A stretch of 64,000 bases of DNA from Nannochloropsis salina CCMP1776 (taxonomy: Eukaryota > Sar > Eustigmatophyceae > Eustigmatales > Monodopsidaceae), in the NCBI GenBank assembly GCA_004565275.1, contig SDOX01000016.1, forward strand, positions 673,989 to 737,988, in the 5' to 3' direction. The notes beneath the pieces are model-generated. The model did not search any database. It saw only the letters and a program-made list of their open reading frames with translations, and was not told where the DNA came from. The position numbers were made by a program, and so were the translations under genes. Of this stretch, positions 10,263 to 20,818 are shown piece after piece. Position 1 is the first letter of the stretch. Each line of letters opens with the position of its first letter.

Positions 10263-10567
10263 GCACTGTGGCGAATCTCACAAGAAAAGAATTGTAATTT
10301 ATGTGCGCATGACCCTGTCCGCCCAAGCTGAGATCCTTTAAAGAGATAAGGTAGCTGTTAAAGAAAGGCAAGCTTTCTTGACGTGCAACATCTTGGGAGG
10401 TTTACGAGTCCAACCTGTACAGAGGTCGAAGTAGCTTATCCTGTATACATAAAGTGGAAGGGGAGATCCTGAAAGTTCTTCTATTAGGCTGCTAGCAATA
10501 TGTCCACTCAAAATAATGATGCTTCAACAAACTGACCATCGTAACTTTCTTTTGTTTTGTGTGTTTT
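10263..10567. other. convergent 3' intergenic region
   Basis: Lies between the carrier stop and the uS15m stop. AT-rich, with T-rich stretches near 10550 that may serve 3' end formation. No gene is seen. Confidence 0.5.
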
Positions 10568-11074
10568 TTAAGTATAACCCGTCAGGCCCAATTCCTTGAT
10601 CACGTTTTGATAAGATTCAAAGTCTTTTCGCCGCAAATACTTCATGAGGGTGCGCCGTCTGGTCAGCAAGGCTGTATAACCGCGACGCGCTGCCTTGTCC
10701 TGCTTGTTTGCATTGCAGTGGTCCTTGACGTGCTTTATGCGCACGGTCAAACATGCCACCTGCACAGAGGTCGATCCCGTATCTCCTGGTCGCACTCCAA
10801 ATTTTTCAATGAACTCTTGCTTCTCGGCTTGCTTTCGCTCGGGCGCGTCAGCATTCTCTATGCTCAACGCCCGCTGCACTGGCTTCGGAGCGTCTTGCAG
10901 AAGGCTTCCAGGGATCAAATATTTGTAGGAAGGGGATTTACTAGGCGGAGAAACGGGCTCTGAAGAGGCAGCGGAGGAGGCGAGCAGGCGGTTGGTGGGG
11001 CCATTCTTGCATGAAAAAATAGATGAGGACGAGAGACGCGCCAGGGAGACTAGTTGCTGTCGCCACATGACCAC
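10568..11074 (-). CDS. mitochondrial small-subunit ribosomal protein uS15m
   Basis: Bacterial-type S15 encoded in the nucleus, 168 residues, a 16S/12S rRNA-binding protein. The C-terminal 90 residues carry the family pattern: FGVRPGDTGSTSVQVACLT, then RIKHVKDHC, RRGYTALLTRRRTLMKYLRR and ELGLTGYT. The N-terminal 75 residues begin MVMWRQQLVSLARLSSSS. This stretch is rich in Arg, Ser and Leu with no acidic residues, as in a mitochondrial transit peptide, so the organellar ribosome is inferred. Plastid S15 is the alternative, but there is no leading signal peptide, which a heterokont plastid protein would need. Single exon. The start is the first Met, which gives the transit peptide. Confidence 0.88.
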   Translation of the reverse strand: MVMWRQQLVSLARLSSSSIFSCKNGPTNRLLASSAASSEPVSPPSKSPSYKYLIPGSLLQDAPKPVQRALSIENADAPERKQAEKQEFIEKFGVRPGDTGSTSVQVACLTVRIKHVKDHCNANKQDKAARRGYTALLTRRRTLMKYLRRKDFESYQNVIKELGLTGYT

Positions 11075-12066
11075 AAAGCTCGAAGCTAAAAACCCTGAAC
11101 CACTGCTTACAACCTGAACTGACTAAGGTTGTGGAGTAACAATGTGTTATGAGTTATGTTGATCATTCCCATACCTTCTGTCCCATATAACTATTCATGA
11201 TATAAATGGTGTGAGGATGGGCGGGCGAAACCAAGAAGAGCGAGATCAGACAAGGTGATGACTAGGGCAACTACACGATATTTTCAGTCATGGCCGTCTT
11301 AAGAAGTTGACCGGTTTCCAATGTATAGAAAATTGACCCTATCTCGCACACAAATGACACTGCGGCAGTTGGATGCTGTGAAAGCTCCTGGGGTGCCTTT
11401 CTTGTGGAGGTTCGCTGAGGAGTGGCTGGACATCGATTGTGATGTCACGACCTGTCTTGTGTTGCAAGCCTGACAACGAAACAGTAGACAAAAAGGAGTT
11501 CCACTGCATTTTGGATTCTTGTATGGCACACGTCACGGCAATTGGAAGAATAAAAGCACGTGGCTCTCAACAGATATTTCTCCTTCTAAAACGTTTTCAT
11601 CACCTCCTTGCCCCTTCATAGTTTCCACTTCTTCCTATCATCTCTTTTCTTCCGTCCTCCATTTCCCCTCCAGTTGGTCGGTAATTTATTAAACTTTTAG
11701 AACCGTCATCATATCTGTTTCTACCGGGACCCTTACAACGCGTTAGTTGTTTTGTTTTCCGCGGCGCAAAGCTCGCCAAAATCTGAGTTTTTATTTTGTA
11801 GTTGGGAGGGAATGTGTACATCCGCTTTCATTATACACCGGGATCGGTACACTGCAGGTCTGCGTTTCCGCACATCACGTGGATGTCCTACTACTTGGCA
11901 ACTTTTTCCTGGCAACTACCAATTAACATCCGGTGTTGCGCGACAGCAGCGTGAGACGTGAGTTGAACCAGGGCGTCGAGGCCGAAAGATGATCAAATAA
12001 AATGGCACAAGAAATCAGGGAAGAGACTTTTATCTTCGTATACGATCGCTTCAGTTTGCTATTTGA
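11075..12066. other. intergenic region
   Basis: Almost 1 kb upstream of uS15m and downstream of the plastid-type unknown gene, both on the minus strand. Only short unrecognised open frames are seen. No tRNA-like A/B boxes were found by eye. Confidence 0.5.
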
Positions 12067-12582
12067 TCAGCTAGGCGGCCTCAAATTCGATGGGCTGACT
12101 ACAACAACTTCCGCATGCGCTACCCGCTTGACTGTGTCCACAGATCCCAGATGCCAACGGAGAAGTGTCGACCCTTTAAAGTAGGTTTCTAGAAAGTCTC
12201 GATAGGTTCCAGGATCGTCTTGCAAGGGAACCTCCAGCGTGTGCAAACTTAGCACGCGCTCTTCCTCCTTTTCTGGCGCCGACGAGGCATTCAGGGACGG
12301 TTCTCCAAAAACAGAATCCGACTCAGTACCGTCGTTACTCGAGTTTCTCTCAAAAACCATCACGTCTGTCATGAGAATTATTGGTTGCTTTTGTCTTGTG
12401 TGCCTTGCGCTAAAAAGCAGGCGTCGGCCCAGATCAGGATGCACGCGAAACAAGCTTCCTGTCGTAGCGCTTGTGCCTCCCAAATAAGGCGTGTTGCTTG
12501 CGGTGGGCAACAAAAAGGCGCTTGTTAGCTGAGATAGTGCAATTGCAGAGTATAAACCTATTAGAAGCAAAACTGCTGGCAT
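12067..12582 (-). CDS. unknown protein with heterokont plastid-type presequence
   Basis: The chosen start at 12582 gives 171 residues beginning MPAVLLLIGLYSAIALSQL, a clear signal peptide. It is followed at once by TSA-FLLP, which resembles the heterokont plastid motif (cleavage just before Phe, then a transit peptide). Residues 22-70 are rich in Ser, Thr and Arg without acids, like a transit peptide. The mature part has an acidic linker (EKEEERVLSLHTLEVPL) and ends in a compact segment, TYRDFLETYFKGSTLLRWHL, then VKRVAHAEVVVVSPSN. The family is not recognised. The frame is open upstream to 12681, but that stretch would hide the signal peptide, so the internal Met is preferred. Targeting is an inference from the presequence. 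The gene is head-to-head with ESF1. Confidence 0.6.
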   Translation of the reverse strand: MPAVLLLIGLYSAIALSQLTSAFLLPTASNTPYLGGTSATTGSLFRVHPDLGRRLLFSARHTRQKQPIILMTDVMVFERNSSNDGTESDSVFGEPSLNASSAPEKEEERVLSLHTLEVPLQDDPGTYRDFLETYFKGSTLLRWHLGSVDTVKRVAHAEVVVVSPSNLRPPS

Positions 12583-13041
12583 GTTGATGAGACATATGAT
12601 GGTGAAACTTAATGGGGAGCTGTGGTAGCGAGGCCTGGCAGTTCCTTTTGACACCGGCATGTAACAAGAAGCCATAGACACTGTGTGTGTGAAAAATGAC
12701 GTGCAAGAAGGTTATACTTACTGTATTTACTTTAACTGGAAAAACAAAACGGGTGGCCTGCATGAGAACAGGCTCATTGAGTGAATGCACTTGAAGCACA
12801 TACAAAGCGTGGCGAACAACGGGAGCCGCCCGTGCGATGGCCTCGATCAGATCTATCCTACCATGTATCTGGACGACGGATCTTGAGCCGGAAGTATGAC
12901 TTTAAGTCGTTGTGGGGCAGAGTTGCCCACCTAGATGTCTTGCTCTTTTGCCACTCGTCGTCCAAGGATAATAAGACACCCGCTGATTGCATCCACCTTG
13001 CCCGTATTAGGACAGGACCCAGGGTAGCTGCGACCGCGATC
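12583..13041. promoter_or_regulatory. divergent intergenic region
   Basis: 459 bases between the starts of the plastid-type unknown gene (-) and ESF1 (+). It presumably contains both promoters. No defined motif was recognised. Confidence 0.4.
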
Positions 13042-14275
13042 ATGACCAAGAAGAAAACCGCCGGCCGCGCAGTGCAGCCCACAAACTACGTCGCAAATGT
13101 GCCCGTCATTGACGATCCACGGTTCAGTTCAATGCACTCGGCACCGGTAAGCGTTCAACGGCGTGCTCCCTTTATCAACATCCCCCCTCCAATCCCACAG
13201 CCAACACCAGTTTTTCAAGACACGGACTCATGTTCTATTTTTCATGCATGAACTAGACCTTTCAACGTATCCCGAAAGATGAGCGTAAGTTCAAGATTGA
13301 TCCACGTTTCGAAGCTGTGCTAAGCGACCCCCGTTTTCGGACGGTAGATGCGGGGACGGTGGACATGCGAGGAAAGAAGACCAAAGGAAAGAAAAAAGTG
13401 ACGGACGACCTCCGAGCCTTCTACACCGTGGCAGAGGACGGAGAAGAAACTGCAGGGAAAGAAGATGGCAAGGGAGCTGCCGGAGGGGAGCGAATGGTGG
13501 GGAAAAAAAAAAAGGGCGAGAAGGGAGGGAAAGCTAGCACGAGCGAGCCCCAGCCGGACTCTCGATTTCAAGGCCGTATGGAGCGAAATAGAGGTTTGAA
13601 GAAAGTCGATCGAACCCAAACATATGAAGATGATGCCGATGGAGGGCAGAACACCGAGGCAAGTTCTGATGAAGACCGAGGAAGCGGAGCGGGTGAGGGG
13701 AAGATGAGTGACGCCGGTGGTGTCGGGGAAAGCGGCGACGACTCCCGTGATGAGGCGGAGCCGGGGGAGCAGCATTTGTCGTACAGAGATGTAGAGAGCC
13801 GCCTGGAGTACTTGAACCGGCTTGCACGCGGAGAGCTCAGTGACGCGTCCACATCCTCCTCCGGCGATCCCAGCGACGATTCACAGGATTCGGAGTCCAA
13901 CGAGGAGGAGGAGGAGGAGGAGGAGGAGGAGGAAGATGGGGAAGCGATCGAGTCTCGTAAGATCCTGGAAGGACCCATTCCCATGGGTGAAGCCACGTCC
14001 CGCCTGGCCATCCTGAACTGCGACTGGGAGCACCTGAAGGCGGTCGACATCCTGGGCCTCCTCGTCTCCTTCAAGCCGGACGGCGGGGTCGTGCGGCGGG
14101 TGCGTGTCTTCTACTCGGACTACGGGCTGAAAAAGATGGAGGAGGACGCGCGCATGGGTCCCGGGTTTTTGAGGGAGGAGTGGAAGGGCGGTTTGGAGAA
14201 GGGCGAGGGGAAGGAGGAGGAGGAGGAGGAGGGGGGTAGTGATGACGATGGTGTTGATGATGAGAATGAGAGTAA

Positions 14276-14310
<35 letters not shown>

Positions 14311-15768
14311 TGGATTTGGGAAGAGAGGAGAGCCAGGGGGAGGAGATCGACCAGGAGCGTCTCCGCGCCTACGAGGTCCAGAAGCTTCGGTACTTCTTCG
14401 CCGTGGCGGACTGCGACACCGTGCCGACCGCCTCCGCGCTCTACTCCGAAGTGGACGGGCTCGAGTTCGAGAACTCTTCCTCCCAGGTGGACGTGCGCTT
14501 CGTGCCCACGGACGTTGATTTGGAGGGAAGGAAGGTGCGGGACGAGGCGAGCGGCTCGCTCCCGCCCTCCTACCAGCCTCCTATCTTTGTGACACGGGCC
14601 CTGCAGCAGACGCGGGTGGAGTGCTCGTGGGAGGCGGGGGACGAGGAGAGGGAGAGGAGGTTAACGCAGAGCCATCGGTGGGAGGAGATGGAGGAGGACG
14701 ACATGAGGGCCTACCTGGCATCGAGCAGCAGTGAGGAGGAGGAGGAGGAGGAGGAGGAGGAGGAGGAGGAGAAGGGGGAGGAGGTAAAAGAGGAGGAAGG
14801 GGGGTCGGGGGAAAAGACGAGAAAATAAAGAGCAGAAGAGAAGGGCGCTGCGGTCGCTGTTACTGGGTGAGCTGGTAGGGGAGGAGGAGTGGGCGGACGG
14901 GGAGGTGAAAGAGGTGACGTACGTGCCGAGGGAGCGGGGGAAGGCGAAGTGGGAGGAGCGGCAAGCCCGCGTGGCGGAGGAGAAGAAGAGACACGAGGAG
15001 ACGCCCTTCGAGGCTTTGCTGCGGAAGCGAAGGGAGAAGCGAAAGGAGAAGAGGGAGGGAAAGAAGAAGGGGATGGGAGGGGGAGGAGGAGATAGTGGGC
15101 CGGAGGGCGGGGAGGCGATGGAGGAGGATCCGGACGCCTTTTTTTTGGAGGGGTCGGCGCAGAGACAAGGTGGGAAGAAGAAGGGCAGCAGGGTGGAGCT
15201 TGAGGAGGGTGAGGAGGGGGAGGAGGAGGACGAGGAGGAGGGGGAGGAGGGGGCGAGGGAGCGGAGGGAAGCTGAGTTGGAGTTGTTGTTCGCGGGGGAT
15301 GCGGAGGAGGAGGGGCGTAGGGACTTTGACATGCGCGCCTTGGAGCGGACAGAGAGGCTAAAGGGGAAGAAGCTGAAGGGGAAACGGAGGCGGAAGGAGG
15401 CGAAGCGGAGCGAGGCGGTGCCCGGCCAGGATTTCCGAGTGGACACATCGGACTCTCGGTTCGCGGCCCTGTTCGAGGGGGACGCCCGCTACGGCATTGA
15501 GACGACGAGCAAGGAGTACAAGGAGACGGAGGGGATGGTCCGGGTCCTCCGGGAGCAGAGCAAGCGGCGGCGGTTCAAAGAGGGGGAAAGGAGGAAAGGG
15601 CGGGAGGAAGGGGAAGGGGGCGGTGGCCGCGGGGGGAGGGGGATGCAGAGGGGCCGAGAGGTGGAGGGTATGTCGGGCGGGAAGCCTGCAGAGAACGGAG
15701 AGAGGAAAGCGTCCTCTCTGAGCAGGCTCGTGCACAAATTCTCGTCGGGCCCCGCTGCCAGGGGGTAG
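13042..15768 (+). CDS. ESF1: ESF1-like nucleolar pre-rRNA processing protein
   Basis: ESF1 acts in the small-subunit processome for 18S rRNA maturation. Exons 13042-13146, 13257-14783 and 14836-15768, all joined in phase 0, give 854 residues. The N-terminus reads VIDDPRFSSMHSAP-TFQRIPKDERKFKID-PRF, the ESF1 repeat of short [D]PRF segments. The core has SRLAILNCDWEHLKAVDILG and VRRVRVFYSDYGLKKM. After the second intron come KRRALRSLLLGEL, DMRALERTERLKGKKLKG and FRVDTSDSRFAALFEGDARYG, the conserved C-terminal NUC153-type segment. Long Glu, Asp and Ser runs separate the conserved parts and are encoded by GAG and GAC repeats. Intron 1 is 110 bases (GTAAGC...CTAG). Intron 2 is only 52 bases (GTAAAA...GCAG) and contains an in-frame stop, so without splicing the gene looks like two unrelated frames. 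Confidence 0.9.
13902..14772 (+). repeat. in-frame (GAG)n and (GAC)n trinucleotide runs
   Basis: Three coding microsatellites lie inside ESF1: GAG at about 13902-13933, GAC at about 14277-14310 and GAG at about 14733-14772. They encode poly-Glu and poly-Asp and lie in a strand-asymmetric purine-rich stretch that runs to about 15700. Confidence 0.85.
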
Positions 15769-16224
15769 CAGAGTGCTGGGGGCCGAGCGTGACTGCTGCA
15801 GCGACAGCACAAAGAAGCAAAGAAAACGTTTTGAAATGTGTCATGTTAGATTGCTTCTAATTGCACACACCCAGTCATACACCCCTTGCTTTCTTCCCAC
15901 CCGTGCACCCGCCCTCGCGCTCTCAAGATGCGACCTCCCACGCCGAGACCGATGACCCGCCCCCCGACAGTCCAGTCGGCCCTTTGGCGCTTGCCTCCGG
16001 AGTCTAGAGGGAGCCCGTCCGCCCTCCTCCGTCTCCTCTGACCAACGGCGAGTATTACCTTCTTCCCTCCCCATCGCTCCCATGAAAGACACAAAATGCT
16101 CGATGCTCATTCTCTATACCTCCGCCCCGCCCCTCCCACAATTTCCGTCGCTCCTAAACGCGGGCCCTCTCCGCATCGAACCCTCCCTCCCATGGCACCC
16201 CGCCCCCTCGCTTGTCCCCCTTCA
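15769..16224. other. convergent 3' intergenic region
   Basis: 456 bases between the stops of ESF1 and the pyrophosphatase. C-rich on the plus strand. Short overlapping frames only; no gene is recognised. Confidence 0.5.
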
Positions 16225-17722
16225 CTAAAACTCCAGCGCCCCGTCCACAGCCACCAAGTTAGGAACAGTCTCCTTCCCTGCCACTGCCACGCGCTCTTTC
16301 ACCCCCTCCTTCAGGCCCAGGACCACCCCACCTGCGGCCGACATCTTCACCTCCACGCAAGCCATGGGGGGGGGCACTCCCAGCGACCCTGAGGCCTTGG
16401 ACGCGGCCTCCTCCCCCAGCAGGGCGCAGACGGCCTGGTGGTCCGAGTCGATGTCCAGCTCCTCCAGGGACGGGACGGAGAGGTTCCTGTGAAGGGACTG
16501 GGAGGACGCCTCCCTGCTCAGGTCTCCCCGCCACCCGCCCGAGGACTTGACCAGGCGTTTCCAAGCCTCGTGCGTCTCTCGAATCACGCGCATCGTGTAC
16601 TTGACGCCCATAAACTCCTCGCCCAGTGCAAATCTGTTTTCGGGCTTTCCGTCGGGGATTTTATAGGTCCGAAACCACTCCCGCACTGCGTCCAAGGTGC
16701 CCGGGAGCAGCCTCTCCACGTCCTGCACGTCGTTCAATTCCCGTGCCCAACGGTCCTCCTCGTCGATGGCGATCACCTTCCAATCCGCCTCGCCGTCGTC
16801 GATGAGGCAGAGGACGCCCAGGACCTTGACCTGCCTCACCGCCCCCGTCGGGATCTGCCGGAGCCCAATCTCGCAGACGTCCAAGGGGTCGTTGTCCCCA
16901 CCCACCCCCACGTCTTCGGGAACATGCTGCGGATCCTCCCAGGTGCGAGGGAAGCACCCATAGTTAAAAAATATATCCCCCTTTGAGAACACTCGGGGTT
17001 TCCCGTTCTTCTGGTCTTGCTTGATGGGATTGCCGGCCTCCGTCGTGCAAATTTCGAACTTCCGGCGGGTATATTTGGGGCTAGATAGGGAGCGGTCGGG
17101 TTCCAATCGCACGTTAAAGAAGAGCAAGACAAGAAAAAAAGCCAAGAGTGAATTCATGCATTAATTCACATATGCTACGCTACCCCACGGCTGTGATTAA
17201 TGCACGAAACCCATCACTGTTCCGGCATACTTACATCTCGCAAATAAAGTTGAGAGCGCCTGTGGGCTTGGCGTCGTCGTCGACTGCAAACAGTGGCAGC
17301 TCATGCCAAAGAGAAATACGCTCCTGGTTGTGATCGAGGGAATGGACGCGGTAATCCACAGTGTCGTGCTCTCCTTCCTGTATCGCAAGAAGTATGTGAG
17401 GTGTATAGTGGAAAAAGATCGAGTCGTCCTTTGAGCTATATAGTATAAATAGACGAAGCCATACTGAGTCTAGTTATCAGATTATGAACTAAGCTTTATG
17501 CGCTTTACTTTCTGACCTACTATTTGGTCAGTGACGGCCAATATTTTGATTAAGTATGGAATTATTCGACTCAGCGATCGGAGTGATTCCTATTTCGTGT
17601 CACATCCCCTCAGAGACATCCTACTCAGCAATATCATCGTCGTGAGACATTAGCCGGGACTATGCGCGTACCTGGACCTTAGTCAGGCGGTTGATTGTAT
17701 TGACGGAGGCCACACGCTTCAT
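16225..17722 (-). CDS. PPA: soluble inorganic pyrophosphatase (family I)
   Basis: Hydrolyses pyrophosphate to phosphate and so drives biosynthetic reactions. On the minus strand the exons are 17722-17672, 17377-17235 and 17080-16225 (349 residues from the first Met). Exon 2 supplies DYRVHSLDHNQERISLWHEL and LNFICE. It joins in phase to IPKYTRRKFEICTTEAGNP, IKQDQKNGKPR and TWEDPQHV. The family signature is DNDPLDV, and IDEEDRWARELND follows. The last 110 residues contain a conserved helix and a low-complexity tail. Donors are GTACGC and GTAAGT. The N-terminus is not settled: the frame before ATG 17722 stays open and basic (RRGVKRRSGSRQFGRTE) back to a possible acceptor near 17824. A further upstream exon with a targeting signal is therefore likely and was not found, so the true protein may be organellar. 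Confidence 0.88.
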
Positions 17723-18613
17723 GGCCCTGATTGCGGGGTCCAAGGGTGGCTCGGTCCTTCCAAACTGGCGACTTCCTGACCTTCTCTTCACGCCGCGGCG
17801 CGCAGCAAGGCTGAGGCTTCTGTATTAGGTGTTGAATCATCAATATGGAGGTGATTGTTCAGTGCGTGCCTTTTTAGATTTGTCAATCACATTCATCAGT
17901 CATTCGTAAGCTTAGGTACTGCCCGAGAGGCTCGCACGTCACGGCCAGAAACGCATGGGCGACGCGGTCCCCCAAATATTCTGTGGAGATTCGACATGTT
18001 TGGTCATCGCATTGGAAGCGCGACCAGACCATGCAGTCCTTCACATGTAAAATGAGTCTTTTCGTGATCTTTCTCATACATGCGTGAAGTGTACATGGAA
18101 CATCGGACCACTTCGTCGAGTAGCGGATCGATCTGGTATCTCCGCTTACTTTACGACGTTTTCAGTCCGCCACTGCCCCGTACTGTGCGGACATGGGTAC
18201 CTACTAGTTTGAGCACAAGACATAGATGAAGTTGTCGCAGTACGTTCTATCCTCTCCAATTGGAGAAATTGCCGCCGAAAGTGCATGGAGGAGGAGAATT
18301 GCAGTCGTGAGTGCCGCATTATTCAGGGTCCTGTTAAATACCAGCGTGACCGCTCAAATGCCCGGCGGTACGGTTTAATTCGGGAAGTAGGAGGTTGGAA
18401 ACGGACGCCGACTCGAACGAAGGGAATCAGGCTTGATTGAAAGTCACGATGGATGAACGATACCACGAACACAATAACTAATGTGTAATTTTTTTGTTAG
18501 AGCTACATTCCTTGCATCTTCATGTTTGACCGAGAATTCCTGCAAACGAGAGGCTGCGTAATATGCCGCTTAAACAATTCTGGCAGATGTACATAACTTT
18601 CAATATGTCGAAA
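17723..18613. other. intergenic region upstream of the pyrophosphatase
   Basis: About 890 bases. The part next to 17722 probably includes a further pyrophosphatase leader exon (about 17723-17823, minus strand) and its intron. The rest shows nothing recognisable. Confidence 0.4.
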
Positions 18614-20418
18614 TTACAACGAGTAAAGTTTCTTCTCAATGAGTAGGCGCTCATCAGTGAAGTCTAAGTGTGGCCACTCCGCCTGCAATTGTTTCATTTC
18701 CTTCAGCTGCTTCTTCAAAAATGCTTGATGGGCGGAGCTTGCCTCGTCAAGGGGTCGATGCGAGAGATTACGCTGCAAGCCTTCCATCTCTTTTTTGAAT
18801 CGGACTGATGCCGAAGAGTTGTCGAAATATGTGTCTACAAAGCGAGTATAAATGTAGTCGAGTGCGAGGGGAGAAGGATGAAGCATATCCGTGGCATAGA
18901 AGCGGTAATCTCGGAGGTCATCCATCATGATCTCATACGCAGGGAAATAGGACAAAAGAGGGGCTTTTAATGACGAGGCAGATCTCGGGGATGTAGACGT
19001 CTTTTCTTTGTCCAAGAATTCATGAACAGCGGTGAGAAGGTGGGCCTTGCTGCGGGCGCTTTGTACTTGAAAAACGGAGAAAGGGAAACATGATGAGTGG
19101 ATGAAGAACACTCATCCCAAAATACGCGACGACAGCGGGGACGAACACTTTGGATGCATTGACACATACCGAAAATTCACACGCATATCAATCGGCCCGC
19201 TTCGTTTAAAAGCGCAGCTGTGTGATAAGCCATCTCACCGCACACTACGCCGACCCTCCGACCTTACACACCTGCCTCACCGCCGGCGTTTCGGATGTGG
19301 CGAACCGGAGAGACAGTGAAGCTGATAGTGCAATGAGGATTCAGACACCTAATCGACTCCACAGTTTGATGGAGTGCCTGGACTATGCGAGGAGGGTCTG
19401 ACGGCACAAAGTTGGAGGGTAAAATTCCGGGGAGTAGACGACGTAGGCATATAAGGGTGCAGCAAAGTTGATTTCACGCCCATGGTCTCACTCACCCAAC
19501 AGCTTGCGCCGAAAGCATGCAGCGGGCAGCCGATGGCAGTTGGCGACTATTTGTCCACCATCCCTCGCTCCTTTTGCCCTCAGTTGCTGCTTTTCCTCAC
19601 GCCCCTCTATTCCCTCAGCCCCGTCTGCTTTGCTCTCTTCCCCGTTGCATCCCTCCCCTTCTCCTCTCTGCTTATCCAGGTTATCCATTTCTTTTGAGTA
19701 AACATACGCATGAGCCGTTCCAAGAGTCACAAAGACGTGTTGCGCCCCGCGTAAGAACGCGCGGCCCGCCATTAAACGTGCATTGATACCTGCCAGGGCA
19801 TTCGAGCGGTCCCGATCGCTGAAGCCTGAGTGGTGCTCGAGGCTGTGGTAGGGAGAAGAGGTCAAACACCTAAAAACTCGGCTGCCTTAGGATTCTCATT
19901 CATGATGCCTTACAGTCAAAGGTAGCTTGATGATTGAATGCGCATGCGCGCCAAGCGATGACGTTGATATCGCTCTCTCACCTGATCCATCGTCCGTCCT
20001 GCGGATGCCTCAGGAGCTCCTCTTGGTCGAAGAGACGGCCTGTTGCTAGGCGATGCAGGCAACGTGCGATTGACACGGGGTTATACGAAGTGCCGAACGG
20101 ATTAACCTCCACTTTCATTTTCAGCTTCTCTTCGAGTGTGTTGCCCATGGTGTCCGAAAAGCAGGAACCGATGAAAAATACTTGATCAGCGGGGTGGATG
20201 CGGCAAGCATCGGGGCGAGGAGTGATAGGAACGATCGTACGAAAGCTGTTGTGAAAAGAGCTGGAGATTCTTGTCGATGATTTGATTCGCGTGACAAGTA
20301 CTTGGTCGGGCTGGCTCGTACCGACGCGTGGGAGGGGGGGAGGTAGAAAAGATAAAGACGCCGATGATATGGCAAGTCTACCATCTTGAGAAGGTGAAAA
20401 AGAACATGCTACGAGCAT
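18614..20418 (-). CDS. GSCFA-domain protein (putative SGNH-like hydrolase)
   Basis: Four minus-strand exons, 20418-19982, 19869-19496, 19397-19272 and 19065-18614, join in phase to give 462 residues. Exon 1 has the name-giving motif as FFIGSCFSDTMG, then VEVNPFGTSYNPVSIA. Exon 2 has HHSGFSDRDR, FVTLGTAHAYVYS and IVANCHRLP. Exon 3 has ISFTVSPVRHIRNAGGE. Exon 4 has ARSKAHLL, then SYFPAYEIMMDDLRDYRFY and ATDMLHPSPLALDYI. These are the successive conserved blocks of the GSCFA family (mostly bacterial, thought to be related to SGNH/GDSL esterases). The biochemical role is unknown. A 40-residue acidic insert lies before the IVANCH block. The first 60 residues are basic and Ser-rich, which could be a targeting sequence. 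The start is the Met at 20418; the frame is open further up to 20559, so the N-terminus is uncertain. Donors are GTGAGA, GTGAGT and GTGTGT. Confidence 0.85.
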
Positions 20419-20818
20419 GATATTCTTGACGACCAAGAGTGATCGCAGAGAAGTTTTTCCCCCGGTTCCTAGCGGCGTAGCATGACGTCCCTGAGCAGGC
20501 CCTCGGGGTAGAGCGTGGTTTCCTCTGCCAGGAAAATAGCGCGTTGAGCTGCAAGTCATGCCTCCGCAACGGCTCGCATTCTCATCAATTTTTCCCTGTC
20601 CGCAGAGAAGTAGTACAACGGGGTTGAATCAGACGCGTTCTTGCGCCCGGATGTCCCACTCTTCAATTTTATCCGAACGCCTGCCCCCCCGTCGGCACTC
20701 TCGCTGATAAAATTCCATCCCCTTCAAACCCATGTACCCGGTCTGTCCCACCACAACCTCGAGCCCCGTCCTCACCCGCTGTGCGGTCTCCGCCCCCCAT
20801 TCTGCACACAGCGTGCCC
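20419..20818. promoter_or_regulatory. divergent intergenic region
   Basis: 400 bases between the starts of the GSCFA gene (-) and COG4 (+). No defined promoter element was recognised. Confidence 0.4.

Noticed and set aside
14661-15448. Two long minus-strand Ser/Pro-rich frames opposite ESF1
   Set aside because: They arise from GAG-rich coding sequence read backwards.
14905-15768. Separate gene downstream of ESF1
   Set aside because: Its conserved segment is the ESF1 C-terminus, and a phase-consistent 52-base intron connects it to the preceding exon.
18400-18430. ACTCGAACG resembling a reversed T-loop
   Set aside because: Flanking bases do not pair; no cloverleaf.
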